From Methanocellales archaeon (lineage in GTDB: Archaea; Halobacteriota; UBA148; JAUWXC01): a DNA stretch of 64,000 nucleotides. A program made the position numbers and the translations under genes. The stretch lies in the NCBI GenBank assembly GCA_030610945.1, contig JAUWQV010000001.1:228318-292317 (forward strand). The letters are read 5' to 3'. The notes under the pieces are model-generated. The model searched no databases. It saw nothing but the letters and a program-made list of their open reading frames with translations, and was not told the DNA's origin. Shown here in pieces: positions 52,042 to 61,171 of this stretch (position 1 is the first letter of the stretch; each line of letters starts with the position of its first letter).

Positions 52042-53043
52042 ATGATTAACAGAAGGCATTTTATAAAAGGCGGAATCGCTCTGGTTTTAGCATTTTTGAC
52101 TGGCAGCAGAATCAAGCGGTGGAACCAATCATCGCACCTTTTGGAGAGCATGCGCACCATGATGGGCACATCTGTAGCGGCAATGGTGGTGCATGATGAT
52201 GTAGATGGGGCGCGAGAGGCGATGGCGCAGGCATTTGGCGATATACATAAAATCGACAGGTTGATGAGCATTTATAGAAATGACAGCGAAATAGCAACCC
52301 TCAACCAAAATTGTTTTTGTGAAAATCCAAGTGCCAACACGATTGCCGTCATCAAAAGGGCGATTTATTATTCTAACTTAAGTAGTGGCGCCTTTGCCAT
52401 TACAATTCTGCCCATTATCGAGATGTGGAGAGAGAAAACTGGTGCAGGGCGACATCCAACAGAAGACGAACTTAATGGTGCCCTGGAATTGGTCAGACCC
52501 GAGTATATTGCTCTTGATAGCGGAGCTATACGATTCAAAAAACCAGAAATGGGCATCACGCTTGGCGGAATCGCGAAGGGGTATGCCGTAGACAGAGCCA
52601 TTGAAACATTAGGGCAGAGAAATATAAAACACGCTCTTATAAACGCAGGAGGAGATATCAGGGCATTTGGTGGCAAAGCCGAAGGGGCGCCATGGAAAGT
52701 TGCCTTGCGTAACCCGGAAAACAGGGAAGATTCCCTCACTGTGCTCAGCCTCTATGATGGGGCGGTCGCGACCAGCGGAAATTATGAGCGGTGCTTCAAT
52801 GAGGAAGCAAAGGCCACTCACATTCTGGACCCAAGGTCTGGGCACCCTGTTCAAGACCTGCTGAGTGTGACCGTCATAGCTGGAAGTGCAATGGATGCAG
52901 ACGCGCTATCTACCACTGCATTTGTGTTGGGCGCTGAAAAGGGCATGCGCCTGATTGAAAAACTGGATGGAGTAGAAGCCTTAATAGTAACGGGTGAAAA
53001 AGAGATATTGCGGTCTAATGGTTTTCACCACTACGAGGTTTGA
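52042..53043 (+). CDS. apbE: FAD:protein FMN transferase ApbE
   Basis: Covalently attaches FMN from FAD to a Thr in (S/T)GAT motifs of Rnf/Nqr subunits. N terminus NRRHFIKGGIALVLAFLTGS carries a twin-Arg pair and hydrophobic stretch, so export or anchoring outside is likely. LGGIAKGYAVDRAIETLG, HALINAGGDIRAFG, VATSGNYER and HILDPRSGHPV, then DADALSTTAFVLG are ApbE motifs. It converges on rnfB (29-base overlap), and RnfG in the adjacent operon has a TGATIS target site. Confidence 0.93.
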   Translation: MINRRHFIKGGIALVLAFLTGSRIKRWNQSSHLLESMRTMMGTSVAAMVVHDDVDGAREAMAQAFGDIHKIDRLMSIYRNDSEIATLNQNCFCENPSANTIAVIKRAIYYSNLSSGAFAITILPIIEMWREKTGAGRHPTEDELNGALELVRPEYIALDSGAIRFKKPEMGITLGGIAKGYAVDRAIETLGQRNIKHALINAGGDIRAFGGKAEGAPWKVALRNPENREDSLTVLSLYDGAVATSGNYERCFNEEAKATHILDPRSGHPVQDLLSVTVIAGSAMDADALSTTAFVLGAEKGMRLIEKLDGVEALIVTGEKEILRSNGFHHYEV

Positions 53044-53827
53044 GCTTAATTGCATCTCTTGGACATTTCTCGACACATATGCCGCAGCCGATGCATAATT
53101 CTGGGTCAACAGTAGCGAGAAAATCCTTAATTGTTATCGCCTTGGATGGGCACGCTTTTGCGCAAATACCACACCCAATACAGCCAACCTCACAAACCTC
53201 CCTTACATGCTTGCCCCTGTCGTGCGACGAACATAGGACATGGGCTTTTTTATCCCTGCCAACTATCGCCAAAATGCCTTTTGGACACGCGCTGGCACAC
53301 AAACCACATCCGACGCATATGCTTTCATCTATCGCAGGCAAGCCATCTTTGCCGATTGTAATCGCACCAAGAGGGCACGCTTTTACACAATCGCCATACC
53401 CCAAACAACCGTACGTACATGCCTTCTCGCCCCCCCTCACTAACGTAGCGGCCATGCAGCGCTTCACACCATCATACTGGAATTTATCAATGCACCTTGT
53501 GCCCCCGTTGCATCGAAGAAATGCAACGTTTCTATCTTTTTTTACAACTGACGCTCCCAGGACCTTGGCCATCTTCTCAGCCACTTCTTCCCCCCCCATT
53601 ACACAGAGGCCAACTGCTGCCTCTCCACTGGCTGCACGCTCTGCATAATCAGAACATGAAGCGAATCCACAGGCGCCACAGTTTGCGCCTGGCAGGATAT
53701 CAAGTATTTTCTCCACTTTTGGGTCTGTTATGATCGCAAACCTCCTTGATGCCCACACTAAAACGGTGCCGCATACAAATCCCAGTGCGCCTAATGCGAT
53801 TACCGAGTTTATTATTCGCTCCATCAT
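53015..53827 (-). CDS. rnfB: Rnf complex ferredoxin-like subunit RnfB
   Basis: 270-residue polyferredoxin subunit taking electrons from ferredoxin. N-terminal helix, then GANCGACGFASCSDYAE (CxxCxxxxC of the Fe-S domain) and several ferredoxin motifs: CTYGCLGYGDCVKACP, CVGCGLCASACP, CEVGCIGCGICAKACP, CIGCGICVEKCP. This gives about five or six [4Fe-4S] clusters, as in methanogen-type RnfB. Last gene of the operon; overlaps rnfA by four bases. Confidence 0.95.
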   Translation of the reverse strand: MMERIINSVIALGALGFVCGTVLVWASRRFAIITDPKVEKILDILPGANCGACGFASCSDYAERAASGEAAVGLCVMGGEEVAEKMAKVLGASVVKKDRNVAFLRCNGGTRCIDKFQYDGVKRCMAATLVRGGEKACTYGCLGYGDCVKACPLGAITIGKDGLPAIDESICVGCGLCASACPKGILAIVGRDKKAHVLCSSHDRGKHVREVCEVGCIGCGICAKACPSKAITIKDFLATVDPELCIGCGICVEKCPRDAIKLKPRSGENH

Positions 53828-54414
53828 AATGCAATTCTCCCAAAATACTTCATAAACACAATCGACAATATCCCGGCTATAATAAAGGCAATGGGTACGC
53901 CCTTCATGGATTCCGGGACGTCAGACAGTTCCAATTTCTCACGTATCCCGGACATGATTAGCAGCATCATACCAAAACCAATACCTGAACTGGTGCTGAA
54001 CACGATACTTTGCGCAAACGAGTACGATTCCTTGATGTTTAGCAGTGTGGACCCAAGTACTGCACAGTTGGTCGTTATCAAAGGCAGATATATGCCCAAT
54101 GCTCTGTATAGCGGCGGGCTATATTTTCGGATGACGAACTCCACAAATTGAACCAGCGTCGCGATTATCAAGATGAATGAAATTGTCACTAAGAACGTGA
54201 TGCCAAGAGGAGTCAGCACGTACGTGTATACAATCCACGTGGCTACTGTAGAGAGTACCATAACAAAAATCACGGCAAGTGACATGCCGAGTGCGCTCTT
54301 GGTCTCCTTGGATACGCCAAAGAAGGGACACAGCCCGAGGAATCGAACTAATATGAAGTTGTTAATGAATATTCCACTTAATACTATGGCTGTCAGGCTC
54401 TCCACTATCTTCAC
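53824..54414 (-). CDS. rnfA: Rnf membrane subunit RnfA
   Basis: 196 residues, six helices. NNFILVRFLGLCPFFGVSKE with the conserved Cys near mid-membrane, and YLPLITTNCAVLGSTLLNI with the second conserved Cys pair, which in Rnf/Nqr binds an intramembrane Fe-S centre between RnfA and RnfE. Overlaps rnfE and rnfB by four bases each. Confidence 0.96.
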   Translation of the reverse strand: MKIVESLTAIVLSGIFINNFILVRFLGLCPFFGVSKETKSALGMSLAVIFVMVLSTVATWIVYTYVLTPLGITFLVTISFILIIATLVQFVEFVIRKYSPPLYRALGIYLPLITTNCAVLGSTLLNIKESYSFAQSIVFSTSSGIGFGMMLLIMSGIREKLELSDVPESMKGVPIAFIIAGILSIVFMKYFGRIAL

Positions 54415-55037
54415 CCACCTTTCCTATTCCTGATTAGGTTACTCAGGCCCATGAGCAATCCAATTATGAAGAATGCCCCTGGCGGGAGTATCATAAGCAT
54501 AGCCGGCTCAATGTTAATTTGCAGTAGTGTCGACCCCATAAAAGATATCATGCCAGTTCCAAGCAACTCCCTGATGCTCCCAATTAGCACCAACGCCAGT
54601 GTGAAGCCCATGCCTATTCCCAACCCATCAACTACGGATAGTGCTGGGGGATTCCTTGATGCATATGCTTCTGCCCTGCCGAGGACTATGCAGTTTACCG
54701 TAATCAGTGGGATATATATGCCGAGCGCTCTGTGCAGTGGCGGCAGAAATGCCGCCATTGTCATATCTACAACAGTGACAAAAGTAGCGATGACAACAAT
54801 AAAGGACGGAATCCGCACAATTGCCGGAATTTGCCACCGCAGTATGGAGATAATTAAATTAGACCCTGTCAACACAAAAATAACCGCTATTCCCATGCCA
54901 AGCCCGTTCTCTAAGGAGGTTGTTACCGCCAGTGTTGGGCACAACCCCAGGATCAGGCAGAAGATGGGGTTATCTCTTAATACCCCTCTCATGAATTCGC
55001 GTATATAACTTGGCCTATCGCTCATCGTATCCCTCAT
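54411..55037 (-). CDS. rnfE: Rnf membrane subunit RnfE
   Basis: 208 residues, six helices; RDNPIFCLILGLCPTLAVTT and IYIPLITVNCIVLGRAEAYA mirror the RnfA cysteines in inverted topology, completing the intramembrane cluster site. Extra N-terminal cytoplasmic helix. Overlaps rnfG by four bases. Confidence 0.96.
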   Translation of the reverse strand: MRDTMSDRPSYIREFMRGVLRDNPIFCLILGLCPTLAVTTSLENGLGMGIAVIFVLTGSNLIISILRWQIPAIVRIPSFIVVIATFVTVVDMTMAAFLPPLHRALGIYIPLITVNCIVLGRAEAYASRNPPALSVVDGLGIGMGFTLALVLIGSIRELLGTGMISFMGSTLLQINIEPAMLMILPPGAFFIIGLLMGLSNLIRNRKGG

Positions 55038-55570
55038 CCCGTTTCAATCTCTGTAACCTTCTCTCTTATAGCATCTATGACCGCCTTGGAGGATATGGTG
55101 GCACCGGTGACGGCATCGATATTGCCTTCAGGAGATAAATTCAACTCCTCCACCGAAACGCCTGAAAACTGACCTTGGAACTCTGGCGTTGCTATTTTTG
55201 CGCCCAACCCAGGGGTCTCAGTCTGCTTTATGACCATTATGGCGGTTACCTTGTAGTTTAAATCAACTCCGCCAGCAATTTCTATAGGGCCCTTGAACCC
55301 CTCCTTCTCTGCAACAAAGGTGTATCCGATTAGTTTCCCCCCTTCGTTGTATGCCTCGTAATAGACTATTTCATTGCCCTCGCCAACTACGGGCTTAAAC
55401 TGGACGGCTCCAGGCATAACCTGTGAGAATACTGGTGCGAGCTCATTGTTGGCTGGCCTCTCTGTTACCTCATATGTCACAGCCAGTACGCTGGCGGCTA
55501 TCACCACTATCAGCGTCAACTTAGCTATCGTTCCTACAGCCTTTCTAATGTCCTCAGAATTGACGCCCAT
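55034..55570 (-). CDS. rnfG: Rnf flavin subunit RnfG
   Basis: 178-residue anchored protein: helix about 14-33, then extracytoplasmic FMN-binding domain with IDAVTGATISSKAVID. TGATIS (155-160) is the ApbE target; Thr158 should carry covalent FMN. Shorter than bacterial RnfG (about 200). In Methanosarcina the homolog passes electrons between the membrane part and a multihaem cytochrome. Confidence 0.95.
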   Translation of the reverse strand: MGVNSEDIRKAVGTIAKLTLIVVIAASVLAVTYEVTERPANNELAPVFSQVMPGAVQFKPVVGEGNEIVYYEAYNEGGKLIGYTFVAEKEGFKGPIEIAGGVDLNYKVTAIMVIKQTETPGLGAKIATPEFQGQFSGVSVEELNLSPEGNIDAVTGATISSKAVIDAIREKVTEIETG

Positions 55571-56377
55571 TTAACCCTCCACAAATGGTTTTGCCTTCAT
55601 AAATCTGTCAATCAAGGGGGTAACAGAATTCATCAGCAGTATTGAGTAGCATACGCCCTCAGCGTAATCGCCATAGTATCCGTATATCACGGTCAATATT
55701 CCGCATCCAATACCAAAGATAAACCGGCCTTTTTTGGTCAGGGGAGTAGTTATAGGGTCGGTGGCCATGAAAAATACTCCAAGTATAAAGGCGCCGATGA
55801 AGATATAGGAACCATCTCGAGTAAGTAGTGCGCTCAGGAATACAACGCCAATCAGGTAGCTCGCAGGAATTTGCCATTTGATATAGCCCATGTACAGCAA
55901 AAATGCTGCTCCAACCAATAACACAAATGGCGGTATATCAACCAGTCTTGCAACGCCTGCCGAAGCCATGTGTGATGGCCATGCCATAGTCAAAACTGCC
56001 CATCCTACCAATGCGGGATTGAATATATTGGAGCCATAACCTCCAAAGGCTTGCTTCCCAATTGCAATTGCTACAACGGCACCTATGAGGGGAATCCATA
56101 GCGGCACATTCACATGAAGGAGCAGCGCTAATAGTAAACCAGTAACTATTGCGCTGCCGTCTGTAGGAATTGCCTTTTTCAGAATGAATTTTTGGATGGC
56201 GCCCTCTGCACAAACTGCTGCCAATACGCTTGTTAAAATAATGGCCATTGCCGGGAGCCCGAAAAGATACAAAGACACAGCTAGTGCGGGAAGTAGTGCA
56301 ATAATCACGCCACACACCATCTTTTTGGTGCACGTGTCTTTTTTAATATGTGGTGGTGCAGATACGATTATGCTCAC
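55571..56377 (-). CDS. rnfD: Rnf membrane subunit RnfD (short form)
   Basis: 268 residues against about 320-350 in bacteria. PTDGSAIVTGLLLALLL, FGGYGSNIFNPALVGWAVL and ATDPITTPLTKKGRFIFG are family motifs. The outward loop that usually follows NPALVG...W and carries the (S/T)GAT FMN site is replaced by a short stretch (PSHMASAGVARLVD); I see no SGAT-type motif anywhere. It may therefore lack covalent FMN. Confidence 0.92.
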   Translation of the reverse strand: MSIIVSAPPHIKKDTCTKKMVCGVIIALLPALAVSLYLFGLPAMAIILTSVLAAVCAEGAIQKFILKKAIPTDGSAIVTGLLLALLLHVNVPLWIPLIGAVVAIAIGKQAFGGYGSNIFNPALVGWAVLTMAWPSHMASAGVARLVDIPPFVLLVGAAFLLYMGYIKWQIPASYLIGVVFLSALLTRDGSYIFIGAFILGVFFMATDPITTPLTKKGRFIFGIGCGILTVIYGYYGDYAEGVCYSILLMNSVTPLIDRFMKAKPFVEG

Positions 56378-57582
56378 TTAATCCACTCCTTTGCGCATTT
56401 TATCAGTTGCACTATTGGTATCTTTGAGGGGCATACATAGGCACACTTGCCGCACTCCACACAGGCAGATATATTGTATCTCTTGCACATATCAAATCTA
56501 CCCTTATTCGCGAACGCTGCCAACATGTTTGGTAATAAATTTGCCGGACACACATCGACACATTTGGCGCAATTAATGCACGGTTGAATTTCTGCCATCG
56601 TGGCATCTTCTTCGTATTGGACTAGTATCCCGTGTACGTCTTTGATAACCGGCACCTCGTCTGTATACTGGGCCATTCCTGTCATGGGCCCATTGACGAC
56701 GATTTTTTTCGGCTTGCCCTTATATCCACCACAATGCTCAATTACATTCCTCAAGGAGGTGCCTATTTTTGCCTGTACATTCTGTGATTTTTTCACTCCC
56801 CAAACACTAACAACTGTTTCAATTAATGGCTTGCCCATGCACACTGCATCATATGCCGCCCTCGCTGTTCCAATAGTGCTTGTCATCGTACTGGCATTAG
56901 ATATCCGGTGCCCACGTGATATTTCCCTTTTGACGACAGCTTTGGCAAAAAACTCCTCCATGCCCCGCACATACGTGGTTTTTAACGGAACCGTTTCTAT
57001 GTTCAGGTCATCGACTGCTGCCTTGTTCATCGTATTGATCGCCTCTGAATCGCTGGCATCAATCCCAATAAAACCACGTGATGCGCCCGTAGCCTTCATC
57101 AATATTTTTAATCCATCTATTATTTCGCTTGGAAAATCCAGCATGAGTGCACGATTTGACGTCATGTATGGGGCTTCATCCATACCATTCAAGATGACCA
57201 CATCGGACGGGCTCAACTTGGTATGAACCGGGATGCCCGACTCGACTACTCCCGCCTCTTTTATGATTCCTATAATTTGTTCTCTCTCTAGCTGAGAATA
57301 ATCTTCTGCTTTGAATTCGATATATGCATCTTTTCCATCTGGCTCGATAATTATGCTCAAAACATTTTCATAAAAAGGGTGGGGACACTCGGAAATTGCA
57401 GTGACTTTCCCAGAGGCGCTGGAATGGACGGGCAAAATGCCAGACTCACCATCGCCAATCTTCTGGCCAATTTTTACCACATCGCCAACACTTACCAGGG
57501 GCGTATTCTCCGCACCAACGTGTTGCTGCAACGGGATTATCACTTTTTCAGGTATTTTCGTGATGGGTTCAATCTGCCTCAT
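56374..57582 (-). CDS. rnfC: Rnf NADH/ferredoxin-side subunit RnfC
   Basis: 402 residues. N-terminal barrel (PLQQHVGAENTPLVSVGDVV), Rossmann-like middle with GMDEAPYMTSNRALML, then two [4Fe-4S] motifs CINCAKCVDVCP and CVECGKCAYVCP near the C terminus. First gene of rnfCDGEAB. In Methanosarcina a cytochrome gene precedes rnfC; here the 247 bases upstream hold no cytochrome. Confidence 0.94.
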   Translation of the reverse strand: MRQIEPITKIPEKVIIPLQQHVGAENTPLVSVGDVVKIGQKIGDGESGILPVHSSASGKVTAISECPHPFYENVLSIIIEPDGKDAYIEFKAEDYSQLEREQIIGIIKEAGVVESGIPVHTKLSPSDVVILNGMDEAPYMTSNRALMLDFPSEIIDGLKILMKATGASRGFIGIDASDSEAINTMNKAAVDDLNIETVPLKTTYVRGMEEFFAKAVVKREISRGHRISNASTMTSTIGTARAAYDAVCMGKPLIETVVSVWGVKKSQNVQAKIGTSLRNVIEHCGGYKGKPKKIVVNGPMTGMAQYTDEVPVIKDVHGILVQYEEDATMAEIQPCINCAKCVDVCPANLLPNMLAAFANKGRFDMCKRYNISACVECGKCAYVCPSKIPIVQLIKCAKEWIK

Positions 57583-57680
57583 CTATTAAGCTCCACATGG
57601 AATTTATGATTTATATACCGGGCTAAGTTATATGCCTAACGATGTGCACTATCACGAATGAACCCAAGATTTAATAACTC

Positions 57681-57788
57681 TTATAACTTCCCTAAATAGC
57701 AATATATCTTGTTGAATTTGCAATGTCCTACGACGATTATATCGTATTTCTTTGCCTTCTTTGCGATCTCCCACGGCACATCATCTTG
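57681..57788 (-). pseudogene. Possible universal-stress-protein fragment upstream of rnfC
   Basis: Minus-strand stretch between TAG (57789-57791) and TAA (57681-57683) reads QDDVPWEIAKKAKKYDIIVV then GHCKFNKI. The EIxKxAKxxxxDxIVxG pattern is that of the Usp family strand-4 region (compare EIVDFAKNNEIDLIVLG at 29 kb). Only about 35 codons remain, so it is probably a relic. Confidence 0.3.
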
Positions 57789-57829
57789 CTATGGCAGCGC
57801 TCAAAATGCTTACTGGGCGCATTGGGCGA

Positions 57830-58168
57830 TCACTCGAAGTACTTGTGAACGCATTCGAGGATATCTTTGCCTTTGTCCGTTAAACCGTATATCAAAAAGT
57901 TCCCTTCTCGTGTTGACTTTATCAGCCTTATCTCCTTTAGCAATTTTAGATGGTATGAAAGCGCCGAATAGCGGCAACCAGCAATCTCGACGAGGACGCA
58001 AACACACAAATCCTCGATCTCTAAAGCCCTTAGAATGCGCAATCGGATTGCGTCGGACAATGTACCAAAAATGTCCGTAACACCCTCTACATTCTCGCCC
58101 ATTATTTTTTTAATCTCCTTTATGGTTTCAGGAGACATCTCCGCTGGTAGCGCACGTTTTGTCTGCAT
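57830..58168 (-). CDS. arsR: ArsR-family thiol metalloregulator
   Basis: 112-residue winged-helix repressor. TLSDAIRLRILRALEIEDLC precedes C55-V-C57 (ExLCVCxL, the As(III)/alpha3 site of ArsR), with a further Cys65; SALSYHLKLLKEIRLIKS is the recognition helix and wing. It is the last gene of the strand-wide cluster and likely responds to arsenite or a related thiophilic ion. Candidate operator: the palindrome at 63088-63107. Confidence 0.9.
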   Translation of the reverse strand: MQTKRALPAEMSPETIKEIKKIMGENVEGVTDIFGTLSDAIRLRILRALEIEDLCVCVLVEIAGCRYSALSYHLKLLKEIRLIKSTREGNFLIYGLTDKGKDILECVHKYFE

Positions 58169-58193
58169 TGTATTTCACATCTGTTTATTTTTC

Positions 58194-58889
58194 TTAATAC
58201 ATTTGTACAATCCCACTCCACCATGGGATGAGATAATAAAGCCCAAAAGCAACCAATACCACACCGGCAACCTTTTTGAATATTATACCTGCCCTTCTTG
58301 TCCTTTCCGCATACGTCTTCATGCTCACAACTCCACTTGCGATGAATGGCAGCGGCGCGCCAAGAGCCATGCCATACAAGAACATGAGCAGAATTCCTTG
58401 TGCTATGTTTGCTTTTACTGCCACCATCGATAGCAGTGCAACCAACACAGGCGTGCTACACGGATATATAGCAACTCCAAACAGGATGCCAAAGATGAAT
58501 GCGCCGATGATGCCAAACGACATCAATCTAACTCTCGCTCTGGATATTGTGGTATGGCCACCAAAATCAACATGCACGATATCGAGCATGATTAGCCCGA
58601 CAAATATCAGAATAGGGCCTAGTATAGCGTTCGCAACTACGCTGGCGTACACCCCTATTGAGCTGGCGCCGACAAAGGCAACCGAAGCGCCCATCGCAGC
58701 GTATGTCAGCGACCTGCCTATGATGAAGGCAAGTCCTGCCAAGAATCCTCTGGTAAATCCCATGCGGGCATTTTCAGCCTGCTCGGCGCCGATGATGTAT
58801 CCTATAATTAACAAATCCACCGCAAGGGCGCAAGGCTCTATGGAAACAATCAAGCCTGCCAGTATCACAGAAAGGATGTTAAGTTCCAT
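58194..58889 (-). CDS. ccdA: CcdA-like thiol-disulfide membrane transporter
   Basis: 231 residues, six helices. VSIEPCALAVDLLIIGYI and AIYPCSTPVLVALLSM hold the paired membrane cysteines (EPCA, YPCSTP) that carry reducing equivalents from cytoplasmic thioredoxin outward; typical of the CcdA/DsbD-beta family. Overlaps the anchored thioredoxin-like gene by 11 bases, its probable partner. Could support cytochrome c maturation or metalloid reduction. Confidence 0.85.
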   Translation of the reverse strand: MELNILSVILAGLIVSIEPCALAVDLLIIGYIIGAEQAENARMGFTRGFLAGLAFIIGRSLTYAAMGASVAFVGASSIGVYASVVANAILGPILIFVGLIMLDIVHVDFGGHTTISRARVRLMSFGIIGAFIFGILFGVAIYPCSTPVLVALLSMVAVKANIAQGILLMFLYGMALGAPLPFIASGVVSMKTYAERTRRAGIIFKKVAGVVLVAFGLYYLIPWWSGIVQMY

Positions 58890-59301
58890 GTTCTTTCAAC
58901 TCAGCATCTATTTTCTGACGGAGCACCCCTACAAATGCGTCATGGCTGTCAGAGTATTCAAAGGCCTCCGAGTACATCTCTCCGTTAATATAGAGTGATA
59001 CATACCGCACGTTATATCTCATCACCAGCTCCGGGTTGGTTTGCGCGTTCACATCTCGATACGTTATCAACCCCTGCTCGACTTCATCCCCGTAATATGT
59101 TTGCAAAACCTCTTGGGTCCACTGACCGACGTTCTCACAACTAATGCATTGCGAAGTTCCGTGAAATAGGATGATTTCAACCTTTGCGCCGGCATTTTCA
59201 GGGCTGTGACTGCCTTCAGGGAAAAAATAGGGCACTATTGCTATCGAAATTACTATTGCTGCAACTATTAACAGAATCTGTGTATTTTTGCTCAATTTCA
59301 T
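58879..59301 (-). CDS. Membrane-anchored thioredoxin-like protein
   Basis: 140 residues: N-terminal anchor (about 8-26), then EIILFHGTSQCISCENVGQW with CISC active-site pair in thioredoxin position, and a shortened fold ending NVRYVSLYINGEMYSEAFEY. Faces outside; CcdA next door would reduce it. Not a standard TlpA/ResA; the HGTSQCxxC start resembles archaeal and bacterial proteins found near arsenic-resistance genes. Confidence 0.7.
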   Translation of the reverse strand: MKLSKNTQILLIVAAIVISIAIVPYFFPEGSHSPENAGAKVEIILFHGTSQCISCENVGQWTQEVLQTYYGDEVEQGLITYRDVNAQTNPELVMRYNVRYVSLYINGEMYSEAFEYSDSHDAFVGVLRQKIDAELKEHGT

Positions 59302-59699
59302 TTTTTAATCACCAAAACATGTGTTGGCGCCCTTCTCACGACGTCTTCTGTTGTGCTACCTACAAGTAATTCTTCGATTATACTTTTTCCGCGTGCGCCC
59401 ATTATTATCAACGATATCTTCTCCTCCTCCGCTATCCTTATGATTTCCTTGGATGGTATCCCCACATGGAGATGAACTTTAATCCTGAGACCCTTACGTT
59501 TCAATCCATCCCTCATCTTTTGGAGCCTAATTTCTGCCTTTTTCTTCATTGACTCTATCTGCTCGGCCGTCTCCCCTTCTTCAACTATATGTACCAAAAC
59601 TATCTCATCAGTCCTGGCACCTTTCAATTTCTTCATGAATGCTACTGCAGCATCAGCATACTCTGAGAAATCCGTCGGATACAATATCTTTTCAAGCAT
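59298..59699 (-). CDS. Universal stress protein 2
   Basis: 133 residues from ATG 59699 ([19 protein letters not shown]). The [20 protein letters not shown] loop fits G-2x-G-9x-G(S), so ATP binding is likely. Inserted between acr3 and the anchored thioredoxin, overlapping the acr3 end (eight bases from this start) and the next start (four bases). Confidence 0.9.
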   Translation of the reverse strand: MLEKILYPTDFSEYADAAVAFMKKLKGARTDEIVLVHIVEEGETAEQIESMKKKAEIRLQKMRDGLKRKGLRIKVHLHVGIPSKEIIRIAEEEKISLIIMGARGKSIIEELLVGSTTEDVVRRAPTHVLVIKK

Positions 59700-60753
59700 T
59701 TGATTCGCCTCCACGTGGAAAATAATCTTTAGTCCGCAGGCATATCTTCACTAACATGAGCATGACTGGAACTTCTATTAAAACTCCGACCACTGTCGCC
59801 AGCGCAGCGCCCGAATCAAGACCGAATAGCATCACTGCCACTGCAATTGCTACCTCGAAGTGGTTGCTGGCACCTATGAGTGCGGTAGGCGATGAATCAG
59901 CATATGAAAGCCCTATGAGCCAAGATATGCCATAACCAATAAGGAATATAAATGCGAATTGGATGAAAAGCGGTATCGCAATCATCGCGATTATAAGTGG
60001 TTGATCTATGATCACCTCTCCTTGAAGTGTGAACAGCACTATCAATGTGACTAACAAGGCGCTGATTGCTACCATGCGCATGATCGGCAGGAATCTATTT
60101 TCGTACCAAACCATTCCCTTTCTCTTGATCAATTCCTTTCTGGAGACATAACCAGCAACAAGCGGCAGACCAACATATATCCCCACCGACAATGCTATTG
60201 TGATAAATGGGACGGGAATATCAGTTATACCCAGCAAGAGCTGTGCCAGCGGTGCATAGAGTATCAACATCGTCAGAGAATTGATCGCTACCATGACCAG
60301 CGTATGGCCTTGATTCCCCCTTGCCAAATAACTCCACATCAACACCATTGCAGTGCATGGAGCTATGCCCAATAATATCATGCCTGCTGTATATTGTGGG
60401 ACATCTACGGCGGGTATGAACCGGGCGAAGACGACGTTCAGGAAAAGCCACGCGAAAAAGACCATCGAGAATGGTTTTATGGCCCAGTTCACAAATAGAG
60501 TAGTTGCTACGGGCTTGGGCGTTTTACCTGCTTTAATCACCTCTCTAAAATCGATCTGGATCATGATGGGATATATCATGAAAAATAAGCAGATTGCTAT
60601 CGGAATCGACACATGTGCTATTTGAAGCTTGCTAAGTATCACTGAAAGCTGTGGAAAAACTCTCCCAAGTGACAGTCCTATCACCATGCAGAGGGCAACC
60701 CAGCCAGTAAGATATTTTTCAAATATACCAAGTGCTTGGGTATTATCGTTCAT
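59692..60753 (-). CDS. acr3: ACR3-type arsenite efflux permease
   Basis: 353 residues, ten helices of the BART superfamily. [20 protein letters not shown] holds the conserved Cys of helix 4, and [20 protein letters not shown] the conserved helix-9 segment. Exports As(III) (or antimonite) using the proton gradient. Family call is firm. Lies 17 bases after the small zinc protein gene. Confidence 0.93.
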   Translation of the reverse strand: MNDNTQALGIFEKYLTGWVALCMVIGLSLGRVFPQLSVILSKLQIAHVSIPIAICLFFMIYPIMIQIDFREVIKAGKTPKPVATTLFVNWAIKPFSMVFFAWLFLNVVFARFIPAVDVPQYTAGMILLGIAPCTAMVLMWSYLARGNQGHTLVMVAINSLTMLILYAPLAQLLLGITDIPVPFITIALSVGIYVGLPLVAGYVSRKELIKRKGMVWYENRFLPIMRMVAISALLVTLIVLFTLQGEVIIDQPLIIAMIAIPLFIQFAFIFLIGYGISWLIGLSYADSSPTALIGASNHFEVAIAVAVMLFGLDSGAALATVVGVLIEVPVMLMLVKICLRTKDYFPRGGESNA

Positions 60754-60770
60754 TCAGACCCTTCTGTATT

Positions 60771-60926
60771 TTAGAGACCACAGCACGAGCCACCCGAACC
60801 ACTTGGAATGATGTTTTTATACTCATTCTCCCAACACTCGTTGCAAAGCCAGATGCCACCCCTTTCTCTGTGCCTGGCATAGAGCAGGCCGACATCATTT
60901 TTGCCACAAATCGCACATTCCCCCAT
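60771..60926 (-). CDS. 51-residue zinc-ribbon protein ending SCCGL
   Basis: Short gene between acr3 and the CxxC thioredoxin. ATG 60926 is preceded by GTAAA. The protein has GECAICGKNDVGLLYARHRE then WLCNECWENEY: two CxxC knuckles of a treble-clef/zinc ribbon, followed by a flexible GSGGSCCGL tail whose vicinal cysteines could bind As(III) or a soft metal. Stop TAA at 60771-60773. I do not recognise a named family; the tail and position suggest a metalloid sensor or chaperone, which is inference. Confidence 0.65.
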   Translation of the reverse strand: MGECAICGKNDVGLLYARHRERGGIWLCNECWENEYKNIIPSGSGGSCCGL

Positions 60927-60932
60927 TTTACA

Positions 60933-61166
60933 TCACTTCCGCAACCACTCTTTAATCTCCTCTGCGCTTGGAATCCTGCCTTGGCACTTGATCTCGTTAT
61001 CCATGACGAGCGCCGGAGTCATCATGATGCCGTATTCCATCATCTTGGCAAAATCAGTGACCTTCTCCACTTCTGCATTGACTCCAAGTTCATCCAGCGC
61101 ACTCTTCACGCGCTCCTCTACTATCTTGCATTTTGGGCATCCCGATCCAAGTATTTTTATTTCCAT
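60933..61166 (-). CDS. Small redox-active disulfide (thioredoxin-fold) protein
   Basis: 77 residues from ATG 61166, preceded by GAGGTGA: EIKILGSGCPKCKIVEERVK has the CPKC active site; MMTPALVMDNEIKCQGRIPS holds the cis-Pro loop and a third Cys. Belongs to the 'redox-active disulfide protein 2' group often found near permeases of the ArsP class. Cytoplasmic, probable electron donor to the DGC or CcdA proteins. Confidence 0.88.
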   Translation of the reverse strand: MEIKILGSGCPKCKIVEERVKSALDELGVNAEVEKVTDFAKMMEYGIMMTPALVMDNEIKCQGRIPSAEEIKEWLRK

Positions 61167-61171
61167 ATGTG

